NCBI RefSeq assembly: GCF_002192455.1
Contig: NZ_CP021744.1
Location: forward strand, 992,001-1,056,000
From: Streptomyces albireticuli
GTDB lineage: Bacteria; Actinomycetota; Actinomycetes; Streptomycetales; Streptomycetaceae
Direction of reading: 5' to 3'
DNA length: 64,000 nucleotides
The translations under genes were made by a program, and so were the position numbers. Below the pieces are notes generated by a model. It did not search any database and had not been told where the DNA came from. It was given only the letters and a program-made list of their open reading frames with translations. Shown here piece after piece: positions 1-12,477 of this stretch; within the stretch, counting starts at the first letter, position 1, and every line of letters starts with the position of its first letter.

Positions 1-3389
<3,389 letters not shown>

Positions 3390-3439
3390 GCGGCGCTCCC
3401 CTGGGCTTCGAGGGTCGCCCGGGGCGTGCGGGACCGGAA

Positions 3440-3630
3440 TGTGCGCATGCGGCGGCAAGCCTTCCTCGGGGTCCGCGCCCCGGGCGGTTGGAGGACGGCG
3501 GGAGTTCCTGACTCGCCCGGCATCGCTGCCGGGCTCACAGTGGCGGGACCGTGCCGGAGTCTCACCGGCTTCCTCCCCTGTCGCCGTCGCTGGCGTTCGG
3601 AAGCAGTGCTCGCGGAGCGGGCACTGTTCC
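3440..3630 (-). promoter_or_regulatory. Cobalamin riboswitch upstream of cobN
   Basis: Read on the minus strand, the leader contains the conserved adenosylcobalamin aptamer pieces in order: GCCGGTGAGACTCCGGCACG, then CCCGCCACTGTGA, a hairpin of the type AGCCCGGCAGCGATGCCGGG, and the B12 box-like GAGTCAGGAACTCCCGCC (about 3496-3513). A further 5' hairpin with arms CAGTGCCCGC and GCGAGCACTG lies at about 3604-3626. The 3' end of the element is about 50-90 bases before the cobN start, so control could act on translation or on early termination. The edges are approximate. A second riboswitch of the same class lies at 57.7 kb. Confidence 0.9.
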
Positions 3631-3732
3631 ACTGCTGAGCATAGTAAGCGCTGGCAGGGCGCGGTACGGGAGTGTGTGGGGTGTGCGGTCCGGGGCCGTG
3701 CGCCGGGCGCGGGCGTCGGTATGCTCGCCGCC

Positions 3733-5157
3733 ATGCCCTCCACCCCCGCACTCTCCACGGACCGGGACGATTCCGGTGCCGGCGCGCCCGCCGCCGGGCC
3801 CGTCCGCGAGCGCGGTGACGCCTGCCCCGGCGCCCTGCGTCTGCACGCCGCGGACGACGGCGCGCTGGCCCGGGTCCGGCTGCCCGGCGGCTTGCTGACC
3901 GACCGTCAGGCGGCGGTGCTGGCCCGGTGCGCGGAGGAGCTGGGCGACGGGCACCTCGACCTCACCTCGCGCGGCAACGTCCAGCTGCGCGGTCTCCCCG
4001 CCGGCTGCGGCGGCGACCTCGCGCGGGAGCTGCGGGCGGCCGGGCTGCTGCCCTCGGACCGGCACGACCGGATCCGCAATGTGGTGGCCTCCCCGCTGTG
4101 CGGTCTGGACGGCCGGCACCCGGATTCCGGATCCGGGCCGGACGGGGACCTTCCGGCGGCCGGTTCGCCCTCCCCCGACGTCCAGGCGTGGGTGCGTGAG
4201 CTGGACGGACTGCTCTGCGCCGACGACGGCCCCGCCGATCTGACCGGTCTCTCCGGCAGGTTCCTTTTCGGGCTGGACGACGGACGCGGTGACATCGTGG
4301 CCCTCCGGCCGGATGTGACATTGATCGCAAGCGACGGACGGGCCGGCCTGTACTTCGGGACGTCCGGGCCCGGCCTGCGGGTCCTCGCCCGGGACGCCCC
4401 GCGCGCGGCCGTGCTGGCGGCGGCCGCGTTCCTGGCGGCGCTGGAGTCCGGCGGCGCGACGGCCTGGCGGGTGCGGGAACTGCCGCCCGGGCGGCGGCCG
4501 ACCACCGCCCTGCTGGCGGACCGGCTCACCGCGGCGGGCATCGCCTACACGCCGCTCCCCGACCTCCGGCTCCCCGCCGGCGACCCCGCCGGGCCGGGCC
4601 TGGTGACGGGCCCGGACGGCCTGTGCGCCCTGTCGGTGACGGCACCGCTGGGGCGGCTGACGGCCGCTCAGTGGCGGCTCGTCACGGACGTCGCCGCCGG
4701 GGAAGGGGCCCGCGAGATCCGGGTGACCCCCTGGCGCGGCCTCGTCGTCCCCGGCCTCACCCAAGCGAAGGCCCCCGGGCTGCTGGCGTCCCTCGCGGAC
4801 GCGGGGTTCGTCACCTCCACGGCCTCCGCCTGGCACGGCGCGGGCGCCTGCGCGGGCCGGCCCGGCTGCGCCAAGTCCCGCGCGGACGTACGGGCGGACG
4901 CGGCGGCCGCCCTCGGCCGGCGGCGGTCCGCGGGGCTCCTCCCGGTGTACTGGTCCGGGTGCGAGCGGCGCTGCGGCCACCCGGGCGGCCGGTGGGTCGA
5001 CGTCCTCGCGACCGGCGACGGGTACGAGGTCACCGAGCGGGACGGCACGTGGAGCGGGCCCGCGCGACGGGTGACTTCGGCCGGACCGGAAGGGCCGGCG
5101 GACGCCGTGGCGGCGGCACGGTCCGGAGCACGGACCCGCACAACGATTCAGCAGTAG
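3733..5157 (+). CDS. cobG: Precorrin-3B synthase CobG
   Basis: CobG is the oxygen-dependent monooxygenase that converts precorrin-3A to precorrin-3B, the ring-contraction set-up step of the aerobic cobalamin route. The 474-residue protein has the nitrite/sulfite reductase ferredoxin-like half domain near the N-terminus ([13 protein letters not shown], about residues 76-88). It also has a C-X5-C (CAGRPGC) and C-X3-C (CERRC) pair that would hold the 4Fe-4S cluster. The ATG at 3733 gives [10 protein letters not shown]; an in-frame ATG at 3721 would add four residues, and neither has a strong ribosome site, so the start is uncertain. It is divergent from cobN and the first gene of a plus-strand run with cobH and cobIJ. 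No riboswitch is visible on this strand. Confidence 0.92.
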   Translation: MPSTPALSTDRDDSGAGAPAAGPVRERGDACPGALRLHAADDGALARVRLPGGLLTDRQAAVLARCAEELGDGHLDLTSRGNVQLRGLPAGCGGDLARELRAAGLLPSDRHDRIRNVVASPLCGLDGRHPDSGSGPDGDLPAAGSPSPDVQAWVRELDGLLCADDGPADLTGLSGRFLFGLDDGRGDIVALRPDVTLIASDGRAGLYFGTSGPGLRVLARDAPRAAVLAAAAFLAALESGGATAWRVRELPPGRRPTTALLADRLTAAGIAYTPLPDLRLPAGDPAGPGLVTGPDGLCALSVTAPLGRLTAAQWRLVTDVAAGEGAREIRVTPWRGLVVPGLTQAKAPGLLASLADAGFVTSTASAWHGAGACAGRPGCAKSRADVRADAAAALGRRRSAGLLPVYWSGCERRCGHPGGRWVDVLATGDGYEVTERDGTWSGPARRVTSAGPEGPADAVAAARSGARTRTTIQQ

Positions 5158-5228
5158 ATCCGGCCAGAACCCGTTCGGCACCACAGCGGCGGAACGGCGC
5201 ACAGAGCGAAACCAGCGAGCGAGGCAGA

Positions 5229-5855
5229 GTGTTCGAGTACGACAAGGACGGCGCGTCCATCTACCGCCAGTCCTTCGCCACCATCCGGGCCGAGGCGGAC
5301 CTCGGCGGACTGCCGCCGGACGTGAGCCGGGTCGTGGTCCGCATGATCCACGCCTGCGGGATGACCGACCTCGTACGGGACGTCTCGTACAGCCCGCGGG
5401 TCGTGGAGCGGGCGAGCGAGGCGCTGCGCGCCGGCGCGCCGATCCTGTGCGACGCGAACATGGTGGCCAGCGGCGTCACCCGCAAGCGGCTGCCCGCCGG
5501 CAACGAGGTGCTGTGCACCCTCACCGACCCGGCGGTCCCCGACCTCGCGCGGCGCATGGGAACCACGCGCAGCGCGGCCGCGCTGGAGCTGTGGCGCGAG
5601 AAGCTGGACGGCGCGGTGGTGGCCGTCGGCAACGCGCCCACCGCCCTGTTCCGCCTCCTGGAGATGGTGGCCGAGGGCGCGCCCCGGCCGGCCGCCGTCA
5701 TCGGCATACCGGTCGGCTTCATCGGCGCCGCCGAGTCCAAGGACGCCCTGGCGGACAGCCCGCTGGGGCTGGAGTACCTGGTGGTGCGGGGCCGGCGTGG
5801 CGGCAGCGCCATGGCCGCGGCCGCGATCAACGCGATAGCGAGCGAGGAAGAGTGA
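5229..5855 (+). CDS. cobH: Precorrin-8X methylmutase CobH (CbiC)
   Basis: CobH moves the C11 methyl group to C12 of precorrin-8X, giving hydrogenobyrinic acid. The protein has 208 residues, the usual family length. The segment [11 protein letters not shown] carries the catalytic histidine (His41), and the C-terminal [13 protein letters not shown] stretch is typical of CbiC/CobH. The GTG start at 5229 follows a GAG-rich Shine-Dalgarno and gives [16 protein letters not shown]. The stop overlaps the start of cobIJ by four bases (GTGA), so the two are probably translationally coupled. The 71-bp space after cobG shows no terminator. Confidence 0.95.
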   Translation: MFEYDKDGASIYRQSFATIRAEADLGGLPPDVSRVVVRMIHACGMTDLVRDVSYSPRVVERASEALRAGAPILCDANMVASGVTRKRLPAGNEVLCTLTDPAVPDLARRMGTTRSAAALELWREKLDGAVVAVGNAPTALFRLLEMVAEGAPRPAAVIGIPVGFIGAAESKDALADSPLGLEYLVVRGRRGGSAMAAAAINAIASEEE

Positions 5856-7369
5856 GCGAGCAGCCTTTGACGACGGGCCGGCTGTACGGGGTGGGACTCG
5901 GCCCCGGCGACCCGGACCTGATGACCGTGCGGGCCGTCGAGGCCATCGCCGCGGCGGACGTGGTCGCGTACCACAGCGCCCGGCACGGCCGGTCGATCGC
6001 GCGCTCGATCGCGGAACGCCATCTGCGCCCCGACCACATCGAGGAGCGGCTGGTCTACCCGGTCACGACGGAGACCACGGACCACCCCGGCGGCTACCGG
6101 GCCGCCATGGAGGAGTTCTACGAGGAGGCCGCCGCCCGGCTGGCCGCGCACCTCGACGCGGGCCGCACGGTGGCGGTGCTCGCCGAGGGCGACCCGCTCT
6201 TCTACAGCTCGTACATGCACATGCACAAGCGGCTGGCCCACCGCTACCCGACCGAGGTGGTCCCCGGCGTCACGTCGTTCAGCGCGGCGGCGGCCCGGCT
6301 GGGCGAGCCGCTGGTGGAGGGCGAGGAGGTGCTGACGATCCTGCCGGGCACGCTGCCCGAGGAGGAGCTCGCGGCCCGGCTGGCCTCGACCGACTCGGCC
6401 GTGGTGATGAAGCTCGGCCGGACCTTCCCGACGGTGCGGGGCGCGCTGGAGCGCGCGGGCCGGCTGGAGGAGGCGCGGTACGTCGAGCGCGCCACGATGA
6501 GCGGGGAGCGTACGGGCCGGCTGGCCGACGTGGACCCGGAGTCGGTGCCGTACTTCTCGGTGGCGGTGCTGCCGAGCCGCGTGGGCGCGGCCCCGGCGGC
6601 GCCGGACGCGGGCCGGGGCCGGGTCGTGGTCGTCGGGCTCGGCCCGGCCGGCCCGCTGTGGCTCACGCCGGAGGCGCGGGGCGAGCTGGCGGCGGCCGAT
6701 GACGTCGTCGGCTACAGCACGTACGTGGACCGGGTGCCGGCGCGCCCCGGGCAGCGGCGGCACGCCTCCGACAACAAGGTGGAGTCCGAGCGCGCCGAGT
6801 TCGCGCTCGACCTCGCGCGCGAGGGGCGGCGGGTCGCCGTCGTCTCGTCGGGTGACCCGGGCGTCTTCGCGATGGCGACGGCGGTCCTGGAGGTCGCCTC
6901 CGAGGACCCGTACCGCGAGATCCCGGTCCGGATCGTCCCCGGCATGACGGCCGCCCACGCGGCCGCCTCCCGGGCGGGCGCCCCCCTGGGCCACGACTAC
7001 GCGGTCGTCTCCCTCTCCGACCGGCTCAAGCCCTGGGAGGTCATCGCGGAGCGACTGCGCGCCGCGGCGGCCGCGGACCTGGTCCTGGCCCTGTACAACC
7101 CCGGCTCCCGCAGCCGCGTCTGGCAGGTGGGCAAGGCCCGTGACCTCCTCCTCGAACACCGCGCCCCGGAGACCCCTGTGGTCCTCGGCCGCGACGTGGG
7201 CGGCCCGGAGGAGAGCGTCCGCGTCGTCCGCCTGGGCGACCTCGACCCGGCCGACGTCGACATGCGCACGATCCTGCTGGTGGGCTCCACCCAGACCCGG
7301 ACGGTCCGCCGGGGCCCGGGGGGCGGCGAGGAGATCGTCTGGACGCCTCGGCGGTATCCGGAGGGATGA
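5852..7369 (+). CDS. cobIJ: CobI-CobJ fusion: precorrin-2 C20- and precorrin-3B C17-methyltransferase
   Basis: This 505-residue protein joins two SAM-dependent tetrapyrrole methylases. The N-terminal half (about 1-240) is CobI-like, with [39 protein letters not shown] and [15 protein letters not shown]. The second half (about 252-505) is CobJ-like, starting [18 protein letters not shown] and containing [11 protein letters not shown] and [19 protein letters not shown]. CobI methylates precorrin-2 at C20. CobJ methylates precorrin-3B at C17 and drives ring contraction, so the fusion flanks the CobG step in the pathway. The same fusion is common in actinomycetes. Translation is coupled to cobH through a GTGA overlap, and an inverted repeat seven bases after the stop probably ends the operon. 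Confidence 0.95.
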   Translation: MSEQPLTTGRLYGVGLGPGDPDLMTVRAVEAIAAADVVAYHSARHGRSIARSIAERHLRPDHIEERLVYPVTTETTDHPGGYRAAMEEFYEEAAARLAAHLDAGRTVAVLAEGDPLFYSSYMHMHKRLAHRYPTEVVPGVTSFSAAAARLGEPLVEGEEVLTILPGTLPEEELAARLASTDSAVVMKLGRTFPTVRGALERAGRLEEARYVERATMSGERTGRLADVDPESVPYFSVAVLPSRVGAAPAAPDAGRGRVVVVGLGPAGPLWLTPEARGELAAADDVVGYSTYVDRVPARPGQRRHASDNKVESERAEFALDLAREGRRVAVVSSGDPGVFAMATAVLEVASEDPYREIPVRIVPGMTAAHAAASRAGAPLGHDYAVVSLSDRLKPWEVIAERLRAAAAADLVLALYNPGSRSRVWQVGKARDLLLEHRAPETPVVLGRDVGGPEESVRVVRLGDLDPADVDMRTILLVGSTQTRTVRRGPGGGEEIVWTPRRYPEG

Positions 7370-7375
7370 CCCGCC

Positions 7376-7406
7376 GGTCCGGCAGCCCGTTACGGACTGC
7401 CGGACC
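7376..7406. terminator. Terminator hairpin after cobIJ
   Basis: A perfect 10-bp inverted repeat, GGTCCGGCAG (7376-7385) and CTGCCGGACC (7397-7406), with an 11-base loop. It lies seven bases after the cobIJ stop and about 200 bases beyond the convergent cobK stop. There is no U-tract, which is normal in Streptomyces. Confidence 0.7.
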
Positions 7407-7409
7407 GCC

Positions 7410-7555
7410 TGCGTCGGACTCAGGCCCCGGGCCGCGCGCCATCTCGGGTCGTCGCGGTCGAGGATGTTCGCGCCGTCCAGGGCCGCGCGGTAGCGGGTGG
7501 CCGGGCCGGGGCGGCGTTCGATCTCGGTCCCGGTCGCCCACGTGAGCTGGAGCAT
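7410..7555 (-). other. Coding-like stretch, possible gene remnant
   Basis: On the minus strand, about 50 codons from the ATG at 7555 give a protein-like sequence starting MLQLTWATGTEIERR, with a later part RYRAALDGANILDRDDPRW. About nine in ten third positions are G or C. The frame then continues without a stop through the hairpin at 7376-7406 and along the antisense strand of cobIJ, so a complete normal gene cannot be drawn. It may be the broken end of an older gene between the convergent cobIJ and cobK. I do not recognise the family. Confidence 0.25.
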
Positions 7556-7606
7556 CCGGATCGGCCGGCACGCCGAGGGCTTCGGCGCCGGACCGGCAGG
7601 GCGCCC

Positions 7607-8359
7607 TCAGCCGGGCAGCGCCCGTACCCAGTCCACCGCCCCGGCCGGGTCCGCCACCTCCGGCACGCCGTCCGGGACCGGGGGCCTCCGGACGACCACC
7701 ACCGGTACGCCCGCCTCGCGCGCCGCGACGAGCTTCGCCGAGGTCGCCGCCGCCCCGCTGTCCTTCGTCACCAGGACGTCGATGCGGTGGCGGCGCAGGA
7801 GTTCCGTCTCGCCCTCCACGGTGAAGGGGCCCCGGTCCAGGAGGATCTCCGTGCGGGGTGGCATGGGGGGTTCCGGGGCGTCCACGGAGCGGACGAGGAA
7901 CCACTGGGCGGTCAGGTGCGCGAAGGTGGCGAGGCCCATGCGGCCGGTGGTGAGGAAGACGCGTTCGCCGAGGGCCGGCAGGGCGTCCGCGGCGTCGGTC
8001 AGGGTGCTGACCTGGTGCCATCGGTCGCCGGGGCCGGGTACCCACCCGGCGCGGCGGAGGGCGAGCAAGGGAACATGGACGGACGCGGCGGCCTGCGCCG
8101 CGTGGAAACTGATCGTGCCGGCGAAAGGATGGGTGGCGTCGATGAGCGCGTCCACCTGCTGCTCGCGCAGCCAGCGGGCCATGCCCTCGGGCCCCCCGAA
8201 CCCTCCGATCCGCACCTGCCCGGCGGGCAGCCGGGGCCGGGCGACACGTCCGGCGAGCGAGGTCGTGACCCGCAGCGCGGGGTCCCCGGCGAGCTCGGCG
8301 GCGAGCTGCCGCGCCTCGGTGGTGCCGCCGAGAACGAGGATGTGGCGCTGGGCGCTCAC
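7607..8359 (-). CDS. cobK: Precorrin-6A reductase CobK
   Basis: CobK reduces the macrocycle of precorrin-6A with NADPH to give precorrin-6B. The 250-residue length is normal. The N-terminus HILVLGGTTEARQLAAEL is the family's dinucleotide-binding start. DALIDATHPFAGTISFHAA (about residues 81-99) is the strongly conserved CobK/CbiJ motif, and VTKDSGAAATSAKLVAA is another. The GTG at 8359 is preceded by AAAGG at a suitable distance. The gene faces cobIJ and is divergent from cbiD, with about 218 bp between the starts of cobK and cbiD. No riboswitch was seen in that space. Confidence 0.93.
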   Translation of the reverse strand: MSAQRHILVLGGTTEARQLAAELAGDPALRVTTSLAGRVARPRLPAGQVRIGGFGGPEGMARWLREQQVDALIDATHPFAGTISFHAAQAAASVHVPLLALRRAGWVPGPGDRWHQVSTLTDAADALPALGERVFLTTGRMGLATFAHLTAQWFLVRSVDAPEPPMPPRTEILLDRGPFTVEGETELLRRHRIDVLVTKDSGAAATSAKLVAAREAGVPVVVVRRPPVPDGVPEVADPAGAVDWVRALPG

Positions 8360-8577
8360 GCGGTGCCTTTCGCTGGTGGAGGGTGCGCGTCCGGCCGGCC
8401 GGACGCGGGTGGCGGCCGGTGCGACGCCAGGGAACGGTACCCGCCGGGCCGGCGCGGCACGAGGCGGGGTCGGCGGGCACGGCGTGCCACACGCCGGCTT
8501 CCGTCACGCCGACGCTCACGACGCGGCCCCGGCCCACCGCACCGTCGCCCATGACGCTTCCACGGGCGGAGCCCCCC

Positions 8578-9726
8578 GTGGCTGAGCCCCTCGCCGGTCA
8601 GGTCACCGGCGGCCGGACCGCGCAGCTCGCGCACACCGGGATGCGGCACGGCTGGACGACCGGCGCCTGTGCGACGGCCGCGACCACGGCCGCGTACACG
8701 GCGCTGCTGACCGGGGAGTTCCCCGACCCGGTGACGATCACGCTGCCCAAGGGCCAGACGCCCGCGTTCGCGCTCGCCGCGGAGCGGGCGCACGGCGACG
8801 GCCGGGTGATGGCGGCGATCGTGAAGGACGCCGGCGACGATCCGGACGTCACGCACGGGGCGCTGATCCGCTCGACGGTACGGGTCCTGCCGCCCGGCTC
8901 GGGCGTGGTGTTCCGGGCGGGGCCGGGCGTGGGGACGGTCACCCGGCCGGGGCTGCCGCTGCCGGTCGGGGAGCCCGCGATCAACCCCGTGCCACGGCAG
9001 ATGATGCGCGACCACGTGGCGGAGACGGCCGCCCGGCACGGCGGTACGGGCGACGTCGAGATCGAGGTGTCCGTGGACCACGGCGAGGAGATCGCCCGGT
9101 CCACCTGGAACCCCCGGCTCGGGATCCTCGGCGGCATCTCGATCCTGGGCACGACGGGCATCGTCGTGCCGTATTCGTGCTCGGCGTGGATCGACAGCAT
9201 CCGGCGCGGCGTGGACGTGGCCCGCGCGGCGGGGCGTACGCACGTGGCGGGGTGCACGGGCTCGACGTCGGAGAAGGTGGCTGTGGCGGTGCACGGGCTG
9301 CCGGAGGACGCGCTGCTGGACATGGGCGACTTCGCGGGGGCGGTGCTGAAGTACGTGCGGCGGCACCCGGTGGACCGGCTGACGGTCGCGGGCGGCTTCG
9401 CGAAGCTGTCCAAGCTGGCGGCGGGCCATCTGGACCTGCACTCGGCGCGTTCGCAGGTGGACAAGGGGTTCCTGGCGGAGCTGGCCCGGCGCGGCGGCGC
9501 CGGCGAGGAACTGGCGGCCGCCGTGGCGGGTGCCAACACCGGCCTGGACGCTCTCCAGCGGTGCGCGGCCGAGGGCGTCCCGCTCGGCGACCTGGTGGCG
9601 GCGACGGCCCGGGACGAGGCGCTGGCCGTGCTGCGCGGCGCGCCCGTCACGGTCGACGTCATCTGCATCGACCGCGCGGGCACGATCGTGGGCCGCGCGG
9701 AGCCACGGGGTCCGCGCGACCTGTGA
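8578..9726 (+). CDS. cbiD: Cobalt-precorrin-5B C1-methyltransferase CbiD
   Basis: CbiD methylates C1 during corrin synthesis, with loss of the two-carbon unit left by ring contraction. It was first described in the anaerobic route but is also found in actinomycetes that have CobG. The protein (382 residues from GTG 8578) has the family hallmarks HGWTTGACATAATTAAYTAL near the N-terminus, VMAAIVKDAGDDPDVTHG, and the C-terminal GGFAKLSKLAAGHLDLHS. I prefer GTG 8578 because GGCGGAG precedes it at a good distance. An in-frame ATG at 8551 without a ribosome site would add nine residues. Here CbiD seems to stand in for the unrelated aerobic enzyme CobF. Confidence 0.92.
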   Translation: MAEPLAGQVTGGRTAQLAHTGMRHGWTTGACATAATTAAYTALLTGEFPDPVTITLPKGQTPAFALAAERAHGDGRVMAAIVKDAGDDPDVTHGALIRSTVRVLPPGSGVVFRAGPGVGTVTRPGLPLPVGEPAINPVPRQMMRDHVAETAARHGGTGDVEIEVSVDHGEEIARSTWNPRLGILGGISILGTTGIVVPYSCSAWIDSIRRGVDVARAAGRTHVAGCTGSTSEKVAVAVHGLPEDALLDMGDFAGAVLKYVRRHPVDRLTVAGGFAKLSKLAAGHLDLHSARSQVDKGFLAELARRGGAGEELAAAVAGANTGLDALQRCAAEGVPLGDLVAATARDEALAVLRGAPVTVDVICIDRAGTIVGRAEPRGPRDL

Positions 9727-9981
9727 AACCGGGGGGTGGCCGGCGGTTTGCCGGGCCGAGCGAGGCCGGCACGCTGGAGGGACTTGGGCCTGATCAGCGC
9801 ACGCACTTCGGGTCGCAGAGCAGCCCGGGCGGGCTGGTGGCGGGAGGGGAGCCGGTAGGTGCCAGGCGGAGTGGGGCGCGGAGACGAGGCGCCCTGCCCG
9901 CAGCCTCTCCACCGCCCCAGGCACGGCGGTTACTGGTGAGGAATAGGTCCTCGGACTGCGCTCCTTCTGCCGCTGGCGGGG

Positions 9982-10464
9982 TCATTGGGCCGCCCGCTGC
10001 ATCAGGCCTCGTACGGATTCCGGGTCGCAGAGGTTCTCGTCGGACTCGGGCGGGGGCAGGATCCAGTACGCGCCGGGCCGGCTTCGGCGGGCCGGCGGGG
10101 GCGCGGCGACGTATCCCGCGTGGTCGCGGCGGCTCCGGCACTCCGTCCGGGGTTCCGCCCAAGTGTCAGCGGTGCTGGGTGGTACGAGCATTACGTAGTG
10201 CAGCTGGGCCTTCGGGACGATGACGCCGTGGGTGAGGCCGGCGGCCCGGAGGTGGGCTTCGACTCCTTCGCGGTCGCGGATGCTGCTTGGCATCCTTTCT
10301 TCGACCAGGTCCGCGGGGAGGTAGACGGCATCGAAGTGCTGGAGCCGGATGCCGGCGTTGGCACCGCGGGCCCAGTCCTCCCGGGCCCGCCATGGTGATG
10401 TCTCGCGGCACAGGAGCCAGTGTGCGGCGTCGGAGGTCAGGCTGGGGTGGGTGTAGATACTCAT
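9982..10464 (-). CDS. Hypothetical protein in XRE-regulator island
   Basis: A 160-residue soluble protein of unknown role. It starts MSIYTHPSLTSDAAHWLL and has a C-terminal part with a PPPARRSRPGAYWILPPP segment followed by CDPESVRGLM. That layout resembles small Streptomyces proteins annotated as primase/polymerase N-terminal-like or as plain hypotheticals, which often sit next to XRE regulators; this likeness is from memory and weak. The ATG at 10464 has GAGG 7-10 bases upstream and overlaps the stop of the preceding small gene by four bases (ATGA), so the two are coupled. The gene is transcribed away from the XRE regulator's terminator and ends about 250 bp beyond the convergent cbiD stop. 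Confidence 0.7.
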   Translation of the reverse strand: MSIYTHPSLTSDAAHWLLCRETSPWRAREDWARGANAGIRLQHFDAVYLPADLVEERMPSSIRDREGVEAHLRAAGLTHGVIVPKAQLHYVMLVPPSTADTWAEPRTECRSRRDHAGYVAAPPPARRSRPGAYWILPPPESDENLCDPESVRGLMQRAAQ

Positions 10465-10640
10465 CTGGCGGCCTCGGTTGTGGACTGATGACAGGTGCAC
10501 CGGCAGATCAGGGGCACGGTCTGAGCCGCTCGGGATGGCGCGCCGATCCGGCGAAGCAGGGTCGCCCCGGAACAGCCGGCGTGTTGCCCAGTGCGGCATT
10601 GCTCGGTCGTGTAGGGGTGGTCGGGCCGGGTCACGGGCAT
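10461..10640 (-). CDS. Small Cys-containing protein coupled to the downstream hypothetical
   Basis: A 59-residue protein starting MPVTRPDHPYTTEQCRTG and ending CRCTCHQSTTEAAR. It has five cysteines, three of them near the C-terminus (C-X-C-X-C if CRCTC is read as a unit), which could bind a metal, though no known family is recognised. The stop overlaps the ATG of the downstream gene. An alternative GTG start at 10634 overlaps the stop of a 26-codon ORF just upstream. Codon third positions are GC-rich but less strongly so than in the cob genes. Confidence 0.6.
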   Translation of the reverse strand: MPVTRPDHPYTTEQCRTGQHAGCSGATLLRRIGAPSRAAQTVPLICRCTCHQSTTEAAR

Positions 10641-10711
10641 GGCGCGGCCTGTGCACGATCGAGCTCCGGCAGACAGGCGGAGGTCAACCACTTGAGGAGA
10701 GCGTTGTCCAT
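10631..10711 (-). CDS. Possible 26-residue leader ORF
   Basis: The ATG at 10711 opens MDNALLKWLTSACLPELDR and runs 26 residues to a TGA at 10633-10631. That stop overlaps the alternative GTG start (10634) of the next small gene in a GTGA junction. This is the coupling pattern seen between the next two genes, which is the main argument that it is translated. The ribosome site is weak (GTGGGG) and the ORF is very short, so it could be chance. Confidence 0.3.
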   Translation of the reverse strand: MDNALLKWLTSACLPELDRAQAAPCP

Positions 10712-10772
10712 GAGGGCCCCACGATCATCGGTGAGCGGATGTGGGGATGACCGTAGGACCGAGGCAAGGGAA

Positions 10773-10797
10773 GAGGGGGCACAGTTTGTGCCCCCTC
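10773..10797. terminator. Terminator hairpin after XRE regulator
   Basis: A perfect 11-bp stem, GAGGGGGCACA (10773-10783) and TGTGCCCCCTC (10787-10797), with a three-base loop. It lies 24 bases after the stop of the minus-strand XRE regulator gene and before the small coupled genes. It is one of the strongest hairpins in the window. Confidence 0.85.
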
Positions 10798-10820
10798 GAT
10801 CGCTCACGACTTGAGCTGCC

Positions 10821-12071
10821 CTACGCCGCGAGGATGCCGATCTTCACGGCCAGCTCCGAGGCGCGGCGGCGTCGGGTCGGTGTCCGGGACTCGGTCTGCT
10901 CAAGGATGATGCCCTTGGCGTAGCCGTTGTACCGAACGGTTTCCGGCGCGGACTCGAACGCCTTGTCCAGGGTGGCGAGCGCGGTGTCCGGCTGGCCGTC
11001 CAGTTGGTAGCCCCGGGCTTCCTCGATACGGTGCCGGGCCCGGCGTGGCAGGGAGGGGATCGTCAGGGCGTCCGCCGCTGCGGCTTGCTTGACGCTCTCG
11101 CCTCCTGCCCGGAGCTCGACAGCGACAGTCACAGCGTGGGCACCCATGATCGCCTCCGAGAACGAGGTGATCGGGTGGTAGTAGCCGGGGGGCAAGGTCT
11201 TCGACATGGCCCTGGCCTTGTCGAAGTGGCCCCAGGCGCTCCCCTGATTCCCTCGGCGCGCGGCGGTGTAGCCGGCCTCGAACCGGAGCGCGCCGGCGAT
11301 GGCCAGGACCCCTGGACCGGCGTCGGCGAGCAGGGGTTGCAGGTACTCCAGCGTTTCCATGGTGACCGCATCTGCGGCGTCGTAGTGTGTGGGGCCGCTG
11401 TCGCGGTGTGCCTGTGCGGCGAGCCACGCGGCGACGCCGATGGCATGTGGGTCCTCGGACTCCCGGGCGGCGATCATGCTGCGCTCCACCACTCGCCACA
11501 GTAGATGGGCGTCCGGTTGGTAGGCGATGAAGAACTGCGACAGGGAGTAGACCTCCGACAGGACAGCCTGCGCAGCGCGGAGGGTCGGCTTGGCTTCGGC
11601 CTGCCGTACGGCAAGTTGGGCGTCGCGGATGAGGTCGGGGAGTAGCTGGCCGATCACGTCGCGGTGGTGGGGTGCTGAGTGGCGGGCTTTCCAGGCTCGG
11701 GCAAGGCGCGCTTGCAGGTGCTCAGTTGGCGGCGCTTCAAGATCTGCGGGGAGCAGGAAGGCGTCGACTGCTGCCTTCACCACCGGGAGTCGTTTGTGGC
11801 CGGGGCCGGTGAAGAGATCAACGTGGGTGGTTTGATCGCCGGTCAGGTCAACAAGGTCACCGACGCGCAGAGCCTCGGCGATGCGCAGGATCGTGTGTAG
11901 CTTGGGGGTCTGAAGACGTCCGCTTTCCACTGCCTTCACCCAGCTGGGTGACCGGCCCACCAGGCCGGCCAGAACAACTCGACTCATTCCTCGTCGCGTT
12001 CGAAGCAGTTGCAGTCGTTGCCCGAAGCCGATCGGTTCGGCATACGGGTCGGGGGTAGCATCTGGTGACAC
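10821..12071 (-). CDS. XRE-family regulator with tetratricopeptide-like body
   Basis: A 416-residue DNA-binding protein. Residues about 15-75 form a Cro/C1-type helix-turn-helix (GFGQRLQLLRTRRGMSR, then VGRSPSWVKAVESGR). The rest is helical and alanine-rich, with repeated TPR-like patterns (AVLSEVYSLSQFFIAYQ, GYTAARRGNQGSAWGHFDKA, GYQLDGQPDTALATLDKAF). This architecture is common in Streptomyces regulators that respond to peptides or act with small partner proteins. The GTG at 12071 follows GAGAGGGG and gives MSPDATPDPYAEPIGFG. It sits upstream of the small coupled genes but is separated from them by a strong terminator, so it may regulate rather than share their transcript. The ligand is unknown. 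Confidence 0.85.
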   Translation of the reverse strand: MSPDATPDPYAEPIGFGQRLQLLRTRRGMSRVVLAGLVGRSPSWVKAVESGRLQTPKLHTILRIAEALRVGDLVDLTGDQTTHVDLFTGPGHKRLPVVKAAVDAFLLPADLEAPPTEHLQARLARAWKARHSAPHHRDVIGQLLPDLIRDAQLAVRQAEAKPTLRAAQAVLSEVYSLSQFFIAYQPDAHLLWRVVERSMIAARESEDPHAIGVAAWLAAQAHRDSGPTHYDAADAVTMETLEYLQPLLADAGPGVLAIAGALRFEAGYTAARRGNQGSAWGHFDKARAMSKTLPPGYYHPITSFSEAIMGAHAVTVAVELRAGGESVKQAAAADALTIPSLPRRARHRIEEARGYQLDGQPDTALATLDKAFESAPETVRYNGYAKGIILEQTESRTPTRRRRASELAVKIGILAA

Positions 12072-12477
12072 GGTCTCGCCCCTCTCTGTGCAGCTCGTCA
12101 CTGTCAGACTATGGGGCGAGGCCGAATTCCTGTCATGGTTCGGGCGGCAGTTGGGCTCGGGCGAGGCCACCCTCCCCAGACGCCGATGGCGCCTGGCCGA
12201 CTCGTCTGTCTGAACTACTGGCAGCTGCTTCGGCCGGTCTCTCGGGTCACGGTGGGGTATGGCTGAGCCGGAAGTTCCCGACGCTCGGGAAGCGCCCCCG
12301 TGGCGCGAGGAGTACGGACCCCGGCCCCGTGTCCACATCCACCCCCGGCCGCTGCCCCCAGCCAGGGCACAGGTACGGCAACGCACCGGATTCCTCCGGC
12401 CGGCAGTCCTCCTGGTATCCGAAGCGGTCGTCGGTGACGGCCCCTCGGCCGAGTGCCCCGCCCCCGCCGCCCTCCGG
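12072..12477. other. Intergenic, no gene supported
   Basis: This 406-bp stretch separates the start of the XRE regulator from the end of the small secreted protein gene. It must hold the regulator's promoter; GACAGTGACGAGCTGCACAG lies about 25 bases before its start on the minus strand. Open frames exist on both strands but lack ribosome sites and convincing protein sequence. No clear terminator was found. Confidence 0.5.

Noticed and set aside
8360..8552. Minus-strand frame starting at GTG/ATG near 8552 (MGDGAVGRGRVVSVGV)
   Set aside because: It runs out of frame into cobK, lacks a ribosome site and resembles no family; treated as intergenic.
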